DNA of 39,541 nt from an uncultured Actinomycetes bacterium (GCA_903871335.1 CAIQGE010000027.1:1-39541); one strand, 5' to 3'. Positions 7,071 through 16,505 are shown, numbered from the stretch's first letter. The notes: generated by a model not told the origin, from the sequence alone. Numbers and translations: made by a program.

Positions 7071-8297
7071 GTGGCACGACTCTTTGTGAACGTCTCCCCG
7101 TTGCGCGAGAGTCGAAATTTTCGGCTTCTCTTCATCGGTCAACTCGTCTCGAGTTTGGGCAGCCAACTCACCCTGCTCGCCATTCCCTACCAGGTGTACG
7201 TACTGACGAAGTCGAGCTTCATGGTGGGCCTCGTCTACGGCGTGCAGTTGCCCCTGCTGATCGTCGGAGCCCTCTGGGGTGGTGCGGAAGGTGACCGGCG
7301 CGACCGACGCTCGATCCTTCTCGTCAGCGCCATCATCCTCGCCCTCATCAGTCTCGGACTCGCTCTCAATGCCACGAACGGGCACGGGAACTTGATCCTC
7401 TTGTACGTCTTGGCGGTCGCTTCGGCGGCCGTCACCGGCTTTGCCAATCCCTCCCGCAACGCGGCGATTCCCCTTCTCGTGCGCCCGGAACAACTGGTGG
7501 CCGCCTATTCGCTCAATCAGGTGATCTTTCAATTCGGCTCCGTCGTGGGACCAGCACTGTCGGGTCTGTTGATCGGTTTTGCCGGACTATCGGCCTGCTA
7601 CTGGGTGGACGTCGCGACCTTCATGGTCCTCATTGCCGCGACGGCGTTGATGACGCCGCTGCCCGTCTCGGACACCGACGCCCACGCCTCCGTGTGGCGG
7701 TCGGTGAGCGACGGATTCTCCTACGTGAGGTCCCACACATTGGCGCAGTGTGTGTATCTCATCGACCTCAACGCCATGATCTTCGGCATGCCCCTGGCGC
7801 TATTTCCCGCGATGGCGCATCACGTCTTCCACGGAGGACCCGAAACCTACGGACTTCTCGTGGCGGCGCCGGCCGCCGGCGCTCTGCTCGGTGCCGTGAC
7901 GACCGGTTGGGTGGAGACCATTCAGCGACGCGGGCGCGCGGTGGTCCTCGCCGTAGCGCTCTGGGGTGCGTGCATCGCGGGATTCGGATTCACGAATGTT
8001 CTCGCGCTCGCCCTCGTCCTGCTCGCGGTGGCGGGGTGGGCGGACGTGATTTCGGCCGTCCTGCGTAACACCATCTTGCAATCAACCATCGAGGACCGTT
8101 TTCGGGGTCGACTCTCGGCGATACAGATGGCGGTCGTCACCGGTGGTCCGCGCCTCGGAAACTTTGAAGCCGGTGGCGTGGCCGCGCTCACCTCGGTGGA
8201 ATTCTCCGTGGTCAGTGGTGGCCTGCTCTGCATTGCGGGAGCGGCCGCGTTAGCCGCCTGGCGACCGCGTTTTTGGACCTACCGCGCGGAGGTCTAA
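7071..8297 (+). CDS. MFS transporter, EntS-like (MFS_3) type
   Basis: 408 residues with about 12 hydrophobic helices. The N-terminal RNFRLLFIGQLVSSLGSQLTL and the loop GGAEGDRRDRR are typical of the MFS_3/EntS-like exporter subfamily. The GTG start follows TAGTGT by 6 nt and has no ribosome-binding site. Its TAA overlaps the rlmN stop (CTAA, 8294-8297). Family members export siderophores, macrolides or other small molecules; nothing nearby identifies the substrate. Confidence 0.88.
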   Translation: MARLFVNVSPLRESRNFRLLFIGQLVSSLGSQLTLLAIPYQVYVLTKSSFMVGLVYGVQLPLLIVGALWGGAEGDRRDRRSILLVSAIILALISLGLALNATNGHGNLILLYVLAVASAAVTGFANPSRNAAIPLLVRPEQLVAAYSLNQVIFQFGSVVGPALSGLLIGFAGLSACYWVDVATFMVLIAATALMTPLPVSDTDAHASVWRSVSDGFSYVRSHTLAQCVYLIDLNAMIFGMPLALFPAMAHHVFHGGPETYGLLVAAPAAGALLGAVTTGWVETIQRRGRAVVLAVALWGACIAGFGFTNVLALALVLLAVAGWADVISAVLRNTILQSTIEDRFRGRLSAIQMAVVTGGPRLGNFEAGGVAALTSVEFSVVSGGLLCIAGAAALAAWRPRFWTYRAEV

Positions 8298-9331
8298 TCC
8301 GTCACCGGGAGTCGACGTCGCTTGGGATTGCTCACGGCGGCGAGTTGTCCGCAGGCGGCGTCAATGGAGCGCCCCCTCGTGCGACGGACCGTGACGTTGA
8401 CACCACGATCCTCGAGACCCTCACGAAACGTAGCGACTCGATCCGGTGTCGAACCGCGAACCAGGTAACCGGGCGTGGGATTGAGGGGAATCAAGTTGAC
8501 GTGAGCGAACAGCGGCCGCGCGTAGGCGGCGAGTTCGTCCATCGCGCGATCGGTGTCATTCACGCCGTCGATGAGCGCCCACTCAAAGGAGAGTCGCCGT
8601 GACGTTGTTTCCATCCAGTACGCGCACGCCGCGGCCAGACGCTGCAGGTTGTAGCGACGATTGAGGGGCACCAACTCGTTGCGCGTCTCGTCATTCGCGG
8701 CGTGCAGCGACACCGCCAACGTGAGGGGAAGTCCCTCGTCGGCGAGTCGTTCGATCGCTGGAGCCACACCCACCGTTGACACCGTCAGGTGACGTGCGGA
8801 GAGCCCGCGCCACTCGTGCAGTCGTCGCACCACCTCGATGGTGACGGGGTAGTTCGCGAGCGGTTCACCCATTCCCATGAACACGACGTTGCTGAGTCGC
8901 CGCGGCGCCGCACTGCGGGCGGCGGTGAAAACTTGCGCGAGGACCTCACCAACGGTGAGTTGGCGATTGAATCCCGCCTGCCCGGTGGCGCAGAACGAGC
9001 AGGCCATGGCGCAGCCCGCCTGGGTGGACACGCACACCGTGACGCGATCCTCGTAGGACATGAGAACGGTCTCGATCGTCGCCCCACCGGCCAGGGCGAA
9101 GACCCACTTGCGGGTGGTCCCACGATCACTGGATACGTCGTTCACGACCGTCAGAGGCGAGGTGATCTGTTCGGCCAGCGAGGCCCGCAGGGTCTTCGGA
9201 AGCGTGGTGATTTCCGCTATTTCGCGGTCTTCACGCCATAAGGCCTGCCAGATCTGGTCGACGCGGAAACGCGGCTCGTTCGGGAGAAGTTGGGCCCACT
9301 CGTCGCGGGTGAGGTCGTAGGCCGAAGGCAC
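8294..9331 (-). CDS. rlmN: dual-specificity RNA methyltransferase RlmN
   Basis: 345 residues. The radical-SAM motif CAMACSFC gives Cys107, Cys111 and Cys114. GMGEPLANY, VSTVGVAPAIERL and the C-terminal Cys327 (SIDAACGQL), the methyl-carrying Cys, are all in place. RlmN makes m2A2503 in 23S rRNA and m2A37 in some tRNAs, and affects decoding fidelity. It starts at GTG 9331; TAGCCT sits 6 nt upstream and there is no classical ribosome-binding site, which fits a leaderless mRNA. It stands alone, facing the MFS gene. Confidence 0.97.
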   Translation of the reverse strand: MPSAYDLTRDEWAQLLPNEPRFRVDQIWQALWREDREIAEITTLPKTLRASLAEQITSPLTVVNDVSSDRGTTRKWVFALAGGATIETVLMSYEDRVTVCVSTQAGCAMACSFCATGQAGFNRQLTVGEVLAQVFTAARSAAPRRLSNVVFMGMGEPLANYPVTIEVVRRLHEWRGLSARHLTVSTVGVAPAIERLADEGLPLTLAVSLHAANDETRNELVPLNRRYNLQRLAAACAYWMETTSRRLSFEWALIDGVNDTDRAMDELAAYARPLFAHVNLIPLNPTPGYLVRGSTPDRVATFREGLEDRGVNVTVRRTRGRSIDAACGQLAAVSNPKRRRLPVTD

Positions 9332-9439
9332 CCTCGCAGGCTACGAGACGAGGACCCTCTCCGTGTCCTCTATGTTTTCTACTTGACTCTGTCTCGGTCG
9401 ACCCAAAGCCCGTAGGCACATTTAGTTAGGGAGAAGTCA

Positions 9440-10216
9440 ATGGAACTGAAGAACACTTCCGCCATCGTCACTGGTGGCGCCTCAGGCCTCGGCGAGGCCA
9501 CGGCCCGTCTGCTGGCCGCTCGTGGCGTCAAGGTCGTCGTGGCGGACCTCAACGACGAAAAGGGCAGCGCCCTGGCCGCGGAAATTGGTGGCGTGTACGT
9601 CCACTGTGACGTCACCAACACCGACCAGGTCATCGAAGCCATCGAGGCCGCGAAGAAGCTCGCGCCGCTGTGGAGCGCCGTGAACTGCGCCGGTATCGGT
9701 TGGGCCACCCGTACGGTGGGCAAGGACGGTGAGTACAGCTCGGCGCACGACCTCGACCTCTACCGCAAGGTGATCGAGATCAACCTCGTCGGCACGTTCA
9801 ACGTCGCCCGTCTCGCGGCCACCGCCATGAGCCACAACACGCCCGACGTGGACGGCCTGCGTGGCGCGATTGTCAACACCGCCTCGGTCGCGGCCGAAGA
9901 CGGTCAGATTGGCCAGGTTGCCTACTCGTCCTCCAAGGGCGGCGTCGTCGGCCTCACCCTGCCCCTCGCGCGCGACCTCGCGGCGATTGGCGTGCGGGCC
10001 AACTGCATCCTGCCGGGTCTCATCGACACCCCGATCTACGGCACCGGTCCCGCGTCGGACGAGTTCAAGGCCCGCCTCGGTGCCGGCGTGCTCTTCCCGA
10101 AGCGCCTCGGCTACTCCGAGGAATTTGCGTCCTTGGCCGTCGAATTGTTGTCCAACAGCTACATGAACGCCGAGTCGATCCGCATCGACGCCGGCATCCG
10201 CATGCAGCCGAAGTGA
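9440..10216 (+). CDS. SDR dehydrogenase, HSD10-like (3-hydroxyacyl-CoA dehydrogenase type 2)
   Basis: 258 residues. The Rossmann motif is TGGASGLG (about 11-18), with D at the end of beta-2 (VVADLND) favouring NAD. NCAGI replaces NNAG, and YSSSK carries the catalytic Tyr and Lys. The long insert after the NAG motif (VGKDGEYSSAHDLDLYRKVI) and GLRGAIVNTASVAAEDGQIGQ are typical of the type-2 3-hydroxyacyl-CoA dehydrogenase/HSD17B10 group. It probably oxidises short or branched 3-hydroxyacyl-CoA, a plausible partner for the products of bkdABC. AGGGAGAAG lies ahead of the ATG. A perfect hairpin follows the gene. Confidence 0.9.
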   Translation: MELKNTSAIVTGGASGLGEATARLLAARGVKVVVADLNDEKGSALAAEIGGVYVHCDVTNTDQVIEAIEAAKKLAPLWSAVNCAGIGWATRTVGKDGEYSSAHDLDLYRKVIEINLVGTFNVARLAATAMSHNTPDVDGLRGAIVNTASVAAEDGQIGQVAYSSSKGGVVGLTLPLARDLAAIGVRANCILPGLIDTPIYGTGPASDEFKARLGAGVLFPKRLGYSEEFASLAVELLSNSYMNAESIRIDAGIRMQPK

Positions 10217-10235
10217 TCACAGCGCATTCGTGCGT

Positions 10236-10265
10236 CAACGCCGGGGTCGCCAGACCCCGGCGTTG
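10236..10265 (+). terminator. hairpin terminator after the HSD10-like gene
   Basis: A perfect 13-bp stem (CAACGCCGGGGTC / GACCCCGGCGTTG) with a GCCA loop starts 20 nt after the stop codon. The following T-run is weak (TGCTTGG), so termination may be less than complete. It also separates the two SDR genes. Confidence 0.7.
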
Positions 10266-10314
10266 TGCTTGGTGATCCTCCTCCCCTACGGTGGGCACAG
10301 AAAAAGGGGGATTC

Positions 10315-11268
10315 ATGTCGCGCATCACGTCACCATTCGGATACCGCAGTACCGCTCTCGAAGTGATCGAGGGCCACGACCTGTCAGGTGCGACCGTGCT
10401 CGTCACGGGTGCCGCCTCGGGCATTGGCGTCGAGACCGCGCGAGCCTTCGCCGCCGCGGGTGCTCACGTCGTTCTCCCCGTACGTAACTCCGAGCGCGGA
10501 CGCGAAAGCGAGGCCGAGATCCGTCGCTCGCACCCCAACGCCTCCATTGAGCTCGCCACTCTCGACCTCGGCAGTCTGTCGAGCGTGGCCGCGTGTGCCC
10601 GGAGTTTCGTCGATTCCCACGACCGCCTCGACATCCTCGTGAACAACGCCGGTGTCATGGCCACTCCCTTCGAACACACGAGTGACGGATTCGAAATGCA
10701 ATTCGGCACGAATCACCTGGGTCACTTCGCCCTCTTCCAGGGACTCTTGCCGGCGCTGCGAGCGGCCGGTACGGCGCGGGTCGTTGCACTCAGTTCCATT
10801 GGCCACCGGCGCAGTCCCGTGGATCTCGACGACCCCCACTTCGAACGTCGCGAGTACGAGAAGTGGACGGCCTACGGACAGTCCAAGACCGCCTGCGCCC
10901 TGTTCGCCGTGGGCGTGACCCGACAACACGCCGCCGAGGGCATCACGGCCAACGCGGTGCACCCCGGAGGTATTGCCACGGGTCTCCAGAAGTACCTGCC
11001 GATGGACGAGCAGCGTGCCATGGGCTGGTACGACGAGGAGGGGAACGTGAACGAACTCTTCAAGACGCCCGAACAAGGTGCCTCCACATCCGTGTGGGCC
11101 GCGGTCGGTCACGAGCTTGACGGCGTCGGGGGCCTCTACCTCGAGGACTGCAATGAGTCCACTCCCTTCGACAAGGAACTCCCGTGGATGGGATACCTCC
11201 CCTACGCGGTGGATCCCGAGATCGCGCGAGCGCTGTGGGACTACTCGCTCGAGGTCACCTCACGCTGA
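10315..11268 (+). CDS. SDR oxidoreductase, retinol-dehydrogenase/WWOX-like
   Basis: 317 residues. TGAASGIG (about 31-38), NNAGV, a Ser in ALSSIGHR and YGQSK form the full SDR set. R at VVLPVRNSERG fits an NADP-binding position. Length and the FEMQFGTNHLGHFAL block are characteristic of the retinol-dehydrogenase-like, extended C-terminal group. Substrate unknown. AAAGGGGG precedes the ATG at 10315, and a TACGGT box about 25 nt upstream is the likely -10. The 3' end overlaps the convergent ABC permease gene by 9 bp. Confidence 0.9.
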   Translation: MSRITSPFGYRSTALEVIEGHDLSGATVLVTGAASGIGVETARAFAAAGAHVVLPVRNSERGRESEAEIRRSHPNASIELATLDLGSLSSVAACARSFVDSHDRLDILVNNAGVMATPFEHTSDGFEMQFGTNHLGHFALFQGLLPALRAAGTARVVALSSIGHRRSPVDLDDPHFERREYEKWTAYGQSKTACALFAVGVTRQHAAEGITANAVHPGGIATGLQKYLPMDEQRAMGWYDEEGNVNELFKTPEQGASTSVWAAVGHELDGVGGLYLEDCNESTPFDKELPWMGYLPYAVDPEIARALWDYSLEVTSR

Positions 11269-12849
11269 GAGCAGGTCCCGTCGCTCGTACCCAATGACCC
11301 CGAGGACCACGAGCACCACACCGACACCCAGCATCCACACCACCGCCCACGGCTCCCACGGCTCCAGGGGCACGAGGGGTAGGTGATGCAGCGGCGAGAG
11401 AGCGAGCACGGCCTGTGGCCACTGCAGCGCCGGACCGAAGGCCGCGACGATGAAGGACACGATGATCGCCCCGCTCGTCACCCCGAGCGCCGAGCGCGGC
11501 ACCCAGCCGAGTAGTGCGAGGTAGAACCCGCAGACCGGAATGGACAACACGAGCGACGACGCCGCGCCCTGCAAGAAATCGACCGTGGACACGTCGCCGC
11601 CCGCGACGAACGAACCCGCGTTGAAGGCCACCGCGCTCAGCGCCGCGGTCACCACGAGAATCCCGACCGTGACGACGACGGTACTTTCTAACCATCGCCG
11701 ACGAGCGACGCCCGTGGCGAGAGGGACGTCGAGTCGACCAGCACCCTCGTCGGCGAAGAGTTGGTGCAGAGAGGTGACCGCTAAGAAGGCGAAGGCCACC
11801 GACAAGAAGAGTCCCATCTCTCCGACGAAACCCTTGCTCGTCACCATGGAGCCGTATCCGTAGCGCTGGAGAGTCGCGACGTAACTCGGGTTGCCGTGCG
11901 CGAAGTCGACCAGGGGCTTGATGAGAAGACCCATGAGGGTCGCGAAGAGGGCCACTACACCCGCCCACGTTCCCGCCAGTCCGCGACGCTGCGTCCAGAT
12001 CATGCCGTCGACCGAACCCACGAGCGCACTGGGACTCGCCACCATGTCACCGCGAGCGAGACGTCCCTCACCCACGTCTCGGCGGTCCACGACCACGACG
12101 GTGCACCACGTCAGTACCACGAACGCCACGAAGTAGAAGGCGAGGACCCACCACCGATTGCTGTCAAAACAGCGAACTTCCTCGAACCAGCCAAAGGGTG
12201 TCAACCACCGCAGGAACGACAAACGAGTGACCCCGTCGGCGACCATGCGAACCACGAACATCGCCATCAGGATTCCCGCGGCGTAACTCGACGCTCGTCG
12301 ACGAGGCGCGAAGAGTTGCGCACTGAGCAGACCGAGTGCGGCGGCGATCGCGGTGAGAAAGAAGAGTGTGACGCCGTAGAGACCGCTCGCCACCACCGAC
12401 TCACCCGCAACGACAAAGGTCACGGTTGCGGCGAGACCGAAGAGGGCGCTCGTAGCGACGAGGGTGACGGCGACAGTCGCCGTGGCGCGGCCGTGCGTCG
12501 TGCGACCACTCACCAAGAGATCCCAAGATCCGTCGTCCTCGGCACCTCGCGAAAGTTTGGTGGCGAGAAAGATGATCCACATCGTCACCGCGAGGGCCAG
12601 ATACATGCCCATCTTCCATTGAGTGAATCCACCCGCGGTCGTGACGCCGTAGGGCTTTCCGTACAACGCCGCGACGGCGGGACTCGTGAGGAGGCCCTTC
12701 ATCGCGGACAGTCCCGCGGCACCCCCGATAATGCGGAAGCTCTTGATACCAATGCCCACCGCGCTCGCGACCCCGAGGGCCACCGCGAGTACCCCGAACT
12801 GACACTGGCGGCGCAGCAGCGCGATAAGAGACCGGGGACCCTTACCCAC
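11260..12849 (-). CDS. ABC-2 type export permease (two fused halves)
   Basis: 529 residues from GTG 12849. It has roughly 12 hydrophobic segments in two similar halves, each opening with a cytoplasmic stretch. ADEGAGRLDVPLATGVARRRWL in the second half mirrors AEDDGSWDLLVSGRTTHGR in the first, so it is an internally duplicated permease like the 'exporter of polyketide antibiotics' type. The GTG overlaps the ATPase stop by 8 bp; a longer frame exists but would overlap the ATPase gene more. Together they form a drug/antibiotic-type exporter. The end overlaps the SDR gene. Substrate unknown. Confidence 0.85.
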   Translation of the reverse strand: MGKGPRSLIALLRRQCQFGVLAVALGVASAVGIGIKSFRIIGGAAGLSAMKGLLTSPAVAALYGKPYGVTTAGGFTQWKMGMYLALAVTMWIIFLATKLSRGAEDDGSWDLLVSGRTTHGRATATVAVTLVATSALFGLAATVTFVVAGESVVASGLYGVTLFFLTAIAAALGLLSAQLFAPRRRASSYAAGILMAMFVVRMVADGVTRLSFLRWLTPFGWFEEVRCFDSNRWWVLAFYFVAFVVLTWCTVVVVDRRDVGEGRLARGDMVASPSALVGSVDGMIWTQRRGLAGTWAGVVALFATLMGLLIKPLVDFAHGNPSYVATLQRYGYGSMVTSKGFVGEMGLFLSVAFAFLAVTSLHQLFADEGAGRLDVPLATGVARRRWLESTVVVTVGILVVTAALSAVAFNAGSFVAGGDVSTVDFLQGAASSLVLSIPVCGFYLALLGWVPRSALGVTSGAIIVSFIVAAFGPALQWPQAVLALSPLHHLPLVPLEPWEPWAVVWMLGVGVVLVVLGVIGYERRDLLSA

Positions 12850-13726
12850 GGGTCTCGGCGACGTCGTAGTACGACAGGAAGATTTCCTCCAGGGACGCTT
12901 CACGGGTACGCACCGCGGTGACTGGTTGCGTCGCTAGAAAGTGAAGAAGTGGCACGGGCGAACCGGTGATGGTCACCTTCACCCCGTCACTCGTTCGCTC
13001 CCAACGCGTCACGCCCGCCACTTCGCTGACGTCTCCGCTCACGCCGGCAACGTCAAACTCGACGCTGGCGTGCTCACGTAGCTCGTCGATGGTCGCGACC
13101 CGTACGAGGCGACCGGACCTGATCATCGCGACTCGCGCGCACATTTGTTCGACCTCGGAGAGAATGTGTGAACTGAGCAGCACCGTTTGCCCTCTCGCCG
13201 CTGCTTCGCTCACGCACTCGCGAAAGACTCGTTCCATCAAAGGATCGAGACCCGATGTTGGTTCATCCAACAACAACACGTCTGCTCGCGACGCAAAGGC
13301 AGCGACGAGCGCAATCTTCTGTCGGTTCCCCTTGGAGTACGCGCGCACTCTCTTATGTACGTCAACGTCGAACTCGTCGATGAGTCGCGCGCGATACGCC
13401 GCGTCAACGCCGCCGTGCAGTCCTTCGAGCAAGGTGAGTGACTCTTCCCCACTGAGTCGCGGCCACAGGGCCACGTCACCGGGGACGTAGGCGAGTCGCG
13501 CTCGGGCTTCGGCGGTGCCGGCGGCGTGACCCATTACTCGTACCGCGCCGCTCGTGGGTCGCAATAGTCCGAGCGCGACGCGCAGGGCCGTGGACTTTCC
13601 GGCGCCGTTCGGGCCGAGAAAGCCGACCACTTCGCCCGGGGCAATCTCTAGCGACACGTCATCGAGGGCAACAGTGGCGCCAAAGTGCTTGGTCAGATGC
13701 TCCAGGGCCAGCGCGGGGACGGTCAT
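12842..13726 (-). CDS. ABC transporter ATP-binding protein (ABC-2 exporter)
   Basis: 294 residues. Walker A is GPNGAGKST (38-46), the signature is the YSKGNRQK variant (130-137) common in ABC-2 exporters, and Walker B is LLLDEP (151-156) followed by TSGLDPL. An H-loop is seen in LLSSHILSEVEQM. The C-terminal 80 residues resemble the regulatory tail of drug-export ATPases. TAGGTT lies 6 nt before the ATG, so the mRNA is probably leaderless. The next gene, the permease, overlaps it by 8 bp. Confidence 0.94.
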   Translation of the reverse strand: MTVPALALEHLTKHFGATVALDDVSLEIAPGEVVGFLGPNGAGKSTALRVALGLLRPTSGAVRVMGHAAGTAEARARLAYVPGDVALWPRLSGEESLTLLEGLHGGVDAAYRARLIDEFDVDVHKRVRAYSKGNRQKIALVAAFASRADVLLLDEPTSGLDPLMERVFRECVSEAAARGQTVLLSSHILSEVEQMCARVAMIRSGRLVRVATIDELREHASVEFDVAGVSGDVSEVAGVTRWERTSDGVKVTITGSPVPLLHFLATQPVTAVRTREASLEEIFLSYYDVAETRG

Positions 13727-13840
13727 GAATGGAACCTAACAACGTGCGCGCAGGCCTGGCCGGGACAAACGTCCCGTTCCCGCCCTGTGCGCGCAATGGC
13801 CGCACTGTTAGGTTGAAATTCGACTTTGCGGGGGGAAATG
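13727..13840. promoter_or_regulatory. divergent control region between ABC exporter and S53 peptidase
   Basis: Both directions use a GTTAGGTT-like box (minus strand 13738-13733; plus strand 13807-13814). Between them are two identical palindromes TGCGCGCA at 13745-13752 and 13788-13795, each preceded by G and spaced 43 bp (about four helical turns). A CGGGAC/GTCCCG inverted repeat lies between them. This looks like a cooperative operator coupling the two units, but no regulator is known. Confidence 0.4.
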
Positions 13841-15244
13841 ATGCAACGGCGACGGAAATGGCTCGCGGCGAGTGTGACGGTGACGCTCGCGGCCGTTCCT
13901 CTGTCCTTCGGCGTGTCCTCCGCGACCGCCCACGCGACCCCGCGACTTCTTCCGGAGTCCACCGTGGTGCGAGCACTGTCGGGCACGAGCACGCCCGCAA
14001 CCACTGATTACTGCCTGGCTCATTCCGGGGGGCTCAAGCGCTGCTACGTCCCGTCGCAATTGCAGGCCGCCTACGACGTCGGTCCATTATTCACGGCCGG
14101 CGACACCGGCAAGGGACAAACCATTGTTCTGATCGATTGCTTCGGATCGCCGACGATCGCCCACGACCTCGCCACGTTCGACGCCACCTTCTCGCTGCCG
14201 GCACCGCCGCACTTCACAGTGATTACCCCCGCCGGACGGGTGCCGGCATTTTCGGCGAACGCGACCGATCGCGTCGGTTGGGCCGTGGAGACCTCTCTCG
14301 ACGTGGAGTGGGCCCACGCCATGGCGCCGGATGCGAACATCGTGCTCGCCGAAACACCCACCGACGAAGTGGAGGGCGTCACCGGATTTCCCGAAATTCT
14401 CAAGGCCGAGAATTACGTCGTGACGCACTATCCCGGATCCATCGTGTCGATGAGTTTTGGGGCGACCGAGCAAACCTTCGGTACGTGGAAGAAGATCGTT
14501 CCCTTCCGGGCCGCGTTCCTCGCGGGCACGAAGAAGAACGTCACGTTCGTCTCGGGCACCGGTGACACGGGATCATCGAATTACGAAGTTGCAATGACGC
14601 TCTATCCGCATCCGGTCATCGCCTGGCCCGCGAGCGACCCCCTCGTCACCGCGGTGGGTGGCACGAAGTTGTCCCTCGACGACGCGGGTGTTCGCGTGGC
14701 ACCCGACGCCGTCTGGAATGACTCGCGGCCGGGGTCGCCATCCGCATCAGGCGGAGGTGTGTCCTCGTACTTTTCTCGGCCCACCTTTCAATCCAGCGTC
14801 GCTGGAGTCGTGGGCGTGCACCGCGGCGTGCCCGACGTCACGATGAGTGGCTCGTGCACGGGACTCGTCAATATTTACCTTGGTATTTCCACGACGAGTA
14901 GCCCGGCGGGCTGGTATTCGGTGTGCGGAACCTCCGAATCGTCACCTCTCTTCGCGGGCATTGTCGCCCTGGCGGATCAGCGCGCTACGCACGCTCTCGG
15001 CAACATCAACCCTGCTCTCTACGCCATGTCCACGACCCCGAACAACGGGCTCGTGCCGGTGACGGTCGGAAACAACACCGTGAGTGTCAGTAGCCCCGCC
15101 GGAATCCTGACGGTCCCGGGCTACAGCGCGAGTGCGACCTACAACTTGGCGACGGGCCTCGGCACCATTGACGCCGCTCTCTTCGTGCCCGCGCTCGTCA
15201 CGGCGTCCGCGCAGCTCGCGTCGGCGCATCACGCGCACAACTAA
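13841..15244 (+). CDS. secreted S53 (sedolisin) family peptidase
   Basis: 467 residues from ATG 13841, chosen because a GGGGGG run lies 5 nt upstream. A signal peptide is evident: MQRRRKWL, a hydrophobic core, and a likely cut after ATAHA. Catalytic residues are Glu150 and Asp154 (WAVETSLDVEWAHAMAPDA), oxyanion Asp242 (SGTGDTG) and Ser365 (CGTSESSP). The C-terminal TGLGTIDA fits the calcium-binding end. Sedolisins normally carry an inhibitory propeptide of about 150-200 residues; here only about 50 residues separate the signal from the catalytic core. It shares a CTAA stop overlap with the convergent MFS gene. Acid-active extracellular proteolysis is the family role. Confidence 0.9.
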   Translation: MQRRRKWLAASVTVTLAAVPLSFGVSSATAHATPRLLPESTVVRALSGTSTPATTDYCLAHSGGLKRCYVPSQLQAAYDVGPLFTAGDTGKGQTIVLIDCFGSPTIAHDLATFDATFSLPAPPHFTVITPAGRVPAFSANATDRVGWAVETSLDVEWAHAMAPDANIVLAETPTDEVEGVTGFPEILKAENYVVTHYPGSIVSMSFGATEQTFGTWKKIVPFRAAFLAGTKKNVTFVSGTGDTGSSNYEVAMTLYPHPVIAWPASDPLVTAVGGTKLSLDDAGVRVAPDAVWNDSRPGSPSASGGGVSSYFSRPTFQSSVAGVVGVHRGVPDVTMSGSCTGLVNIYLGISTTSSPAGWYSVCGTSESSPLFAGIVALADQRATHALGNINPALYAMSTTPNNGLVPVTVGNNTVSVSSPAGILTVPGYSASATYNLATGLGTIDAALFVPALVTASAQLASAHHAHN

Positions 15245-16452
15245 GACGCGGTGTCACTCACCGTTTCCGGTGTCGCTCCGCCGCGCAGTACCGGACCCAT
15301 CGTTACCGCGAGAACACCGAACGAGGTCAGCGCTGACGCCAACAGAATCGTGGACGGCGCCAAGACGGTGAGGAGTATCGCGCCGAGCAAAATGGAAAGG
15401 ATCTGACCGGAGCTCACCATCCCCTGCACCGCGGAGAAAACACGTCCGCGAACGCTTTCTGGCGTCCGGGTGACGACGATGACCGAGACATTGACGTTGA
15501 CGAGCGCGTTCCCCACTCCCACGAGCGCACTGAAGAGCGCCGCTAACCACAAGGTTCGCGCGAACGAGAAGCCGAGAAGCGCCCCGCACAACAAGAAGCA
15601 GCCGCCGAGAAAGAGAGTGGACGCCGACCTACCCTTTCTCGCGACTCGGCCGGCGAGAGCGGACATGACGACCGTGCCGAGACCAAAGCTGACACCGAGG
15701 AGTCCGTATCCCGCCGGGCCGGCGTGCAGCGACTCGGTCACGAAGAAGATCTCGACGACGTTGACGGCGCCGAGCGCGACGATGAATACGACGATGAGAA
15801 TCAGAAGGGAGCGCAGCACCGGATCAGCCCAGGTCAAACGGAAGCCTTCGGTCACGTCGCCCTTCGTGCGCTCCACGTGTTCTCCGGACGGCTTGCGATC
15901 GACCCGCATTAAGAGCGCCACAGCGATGAGAACGCCAAAGGACACGGCGTCAATCACGAGCGGCCAAGAAAACCCGAAACGTGAGACGAGTAGTCCTCCC
16001 AGCGCCGGTCCGGCGAGTCCGGCGAGCGTGGTCGTCGACTGCAGCGTGCCAAAGGCGCTGGTGAGTTGTTCCGAAGGAACCATCACCGGCACCAGGGACT
16101 GCCACGCGGGAGCAGCCACCGCCGTGCCGCACGCCAGTAGAGCGACCAACGGAATCAGCAGCGCCACGGGCGAAAACGCGAGCGCCACACACAGAAGCGC
16201 CTGGATGGTGGTGGTGACGACGAGCACCGGCTTGGTGCGGAAGCGGTCCACGACAAAGCCCGCGTGGGCGCTCAAGAGAACGAGCGGCAGAGCGTTCGCG
16301 ATCAAGATCGCGGCCACGCCGACGTGACCGTAGTGTTCCTTCGCGCGAAACGCGATCGCCAGCGTCGCGACCTCGTCGCCGAGAAGGGAGATAGCCCGCC
16401 CGCCGGCAATGAGGAAGAGCACCCGAGGGAGTCGTACTTTGGCGGTACTCAT
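15241..16452 (-). CDS. MFS transporter, MFS_3 type
   Basis: 403 residues with about 12 transmembrane segments. The loop FVVDRFRTKPVL after helix 2 and PAWQSLVPVMVPSEQL are typical of MFS_3 exporters. It is divergent from the ArsR-type regulator, the usual arrangement for a regulator controlling its exporter. AAAGGG lies rather far (about 12 nt) ahead of the ATG. The second MFS_3 protein of the window (7071-8297) is a distant paralogue. Substrate unknown. Confidence 0.88.
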   Translation of the reverse strand: MSTAKVRLPRVLFLIAGGRAISLLGDEVATLAIAFRAKEHYGHVGVAAILIANALPLVLLSAHAGFVVDRFRTKPVLVVTTTIQALLCVALAFSPVALLIPLVALLACGTAVAAPAWQSLVPVMVPSEQLTSAFGTLQSTTTLAGLAGPALGGLLVSRFGFSWPLVIDAVSFGVLIAVALLMRVDRKPSGEHVERTKGDVTEGFRLTWADPVLRSLLILIVVFIVALGAVNVVEIFFVTESLHAGPAGYGLLGVSFGLGTVVMSALAGRVARKGRSASTLFLGGCFLLCGALLGFSFARTLWLAALFSALVGVGNALVNVNVSVIVVTRTPESVRGRVFSAVQGMVSSGQILSILLGAILLTVLAPSTILLASALTSFGVLAVTMGPVLRGGATPETVSDTAS

Positions 16453-16505
16453 GATATGAAATAACCCTTTCAGATCTCTGGGGCGAAACTCTATACACTT
16501 CTGCT
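16453..16505. promoter_or_regulatory. divergent promoter region, MFS / ArsR-type regulator
   Basis: TACACT at 16494-16499 lies 6 nt before the GTG of the regulator and fits a leaderless mRNA. The 53-bp gap is AT-rich compared with its surroundings. I see no clear -10 box with the same spacing for the MFS gene; TATTTC lies 5 nt before its ATG. Confidence 0.45.

Noticed and set aside
12850-12903. Longer N-terminus for the ABC permease
   Set aside because: It would overlap the ATPase gene by about 60 bp and adds a charged, non-conserved stretch; GTG 12849 gives a normal 8-bp coupling.
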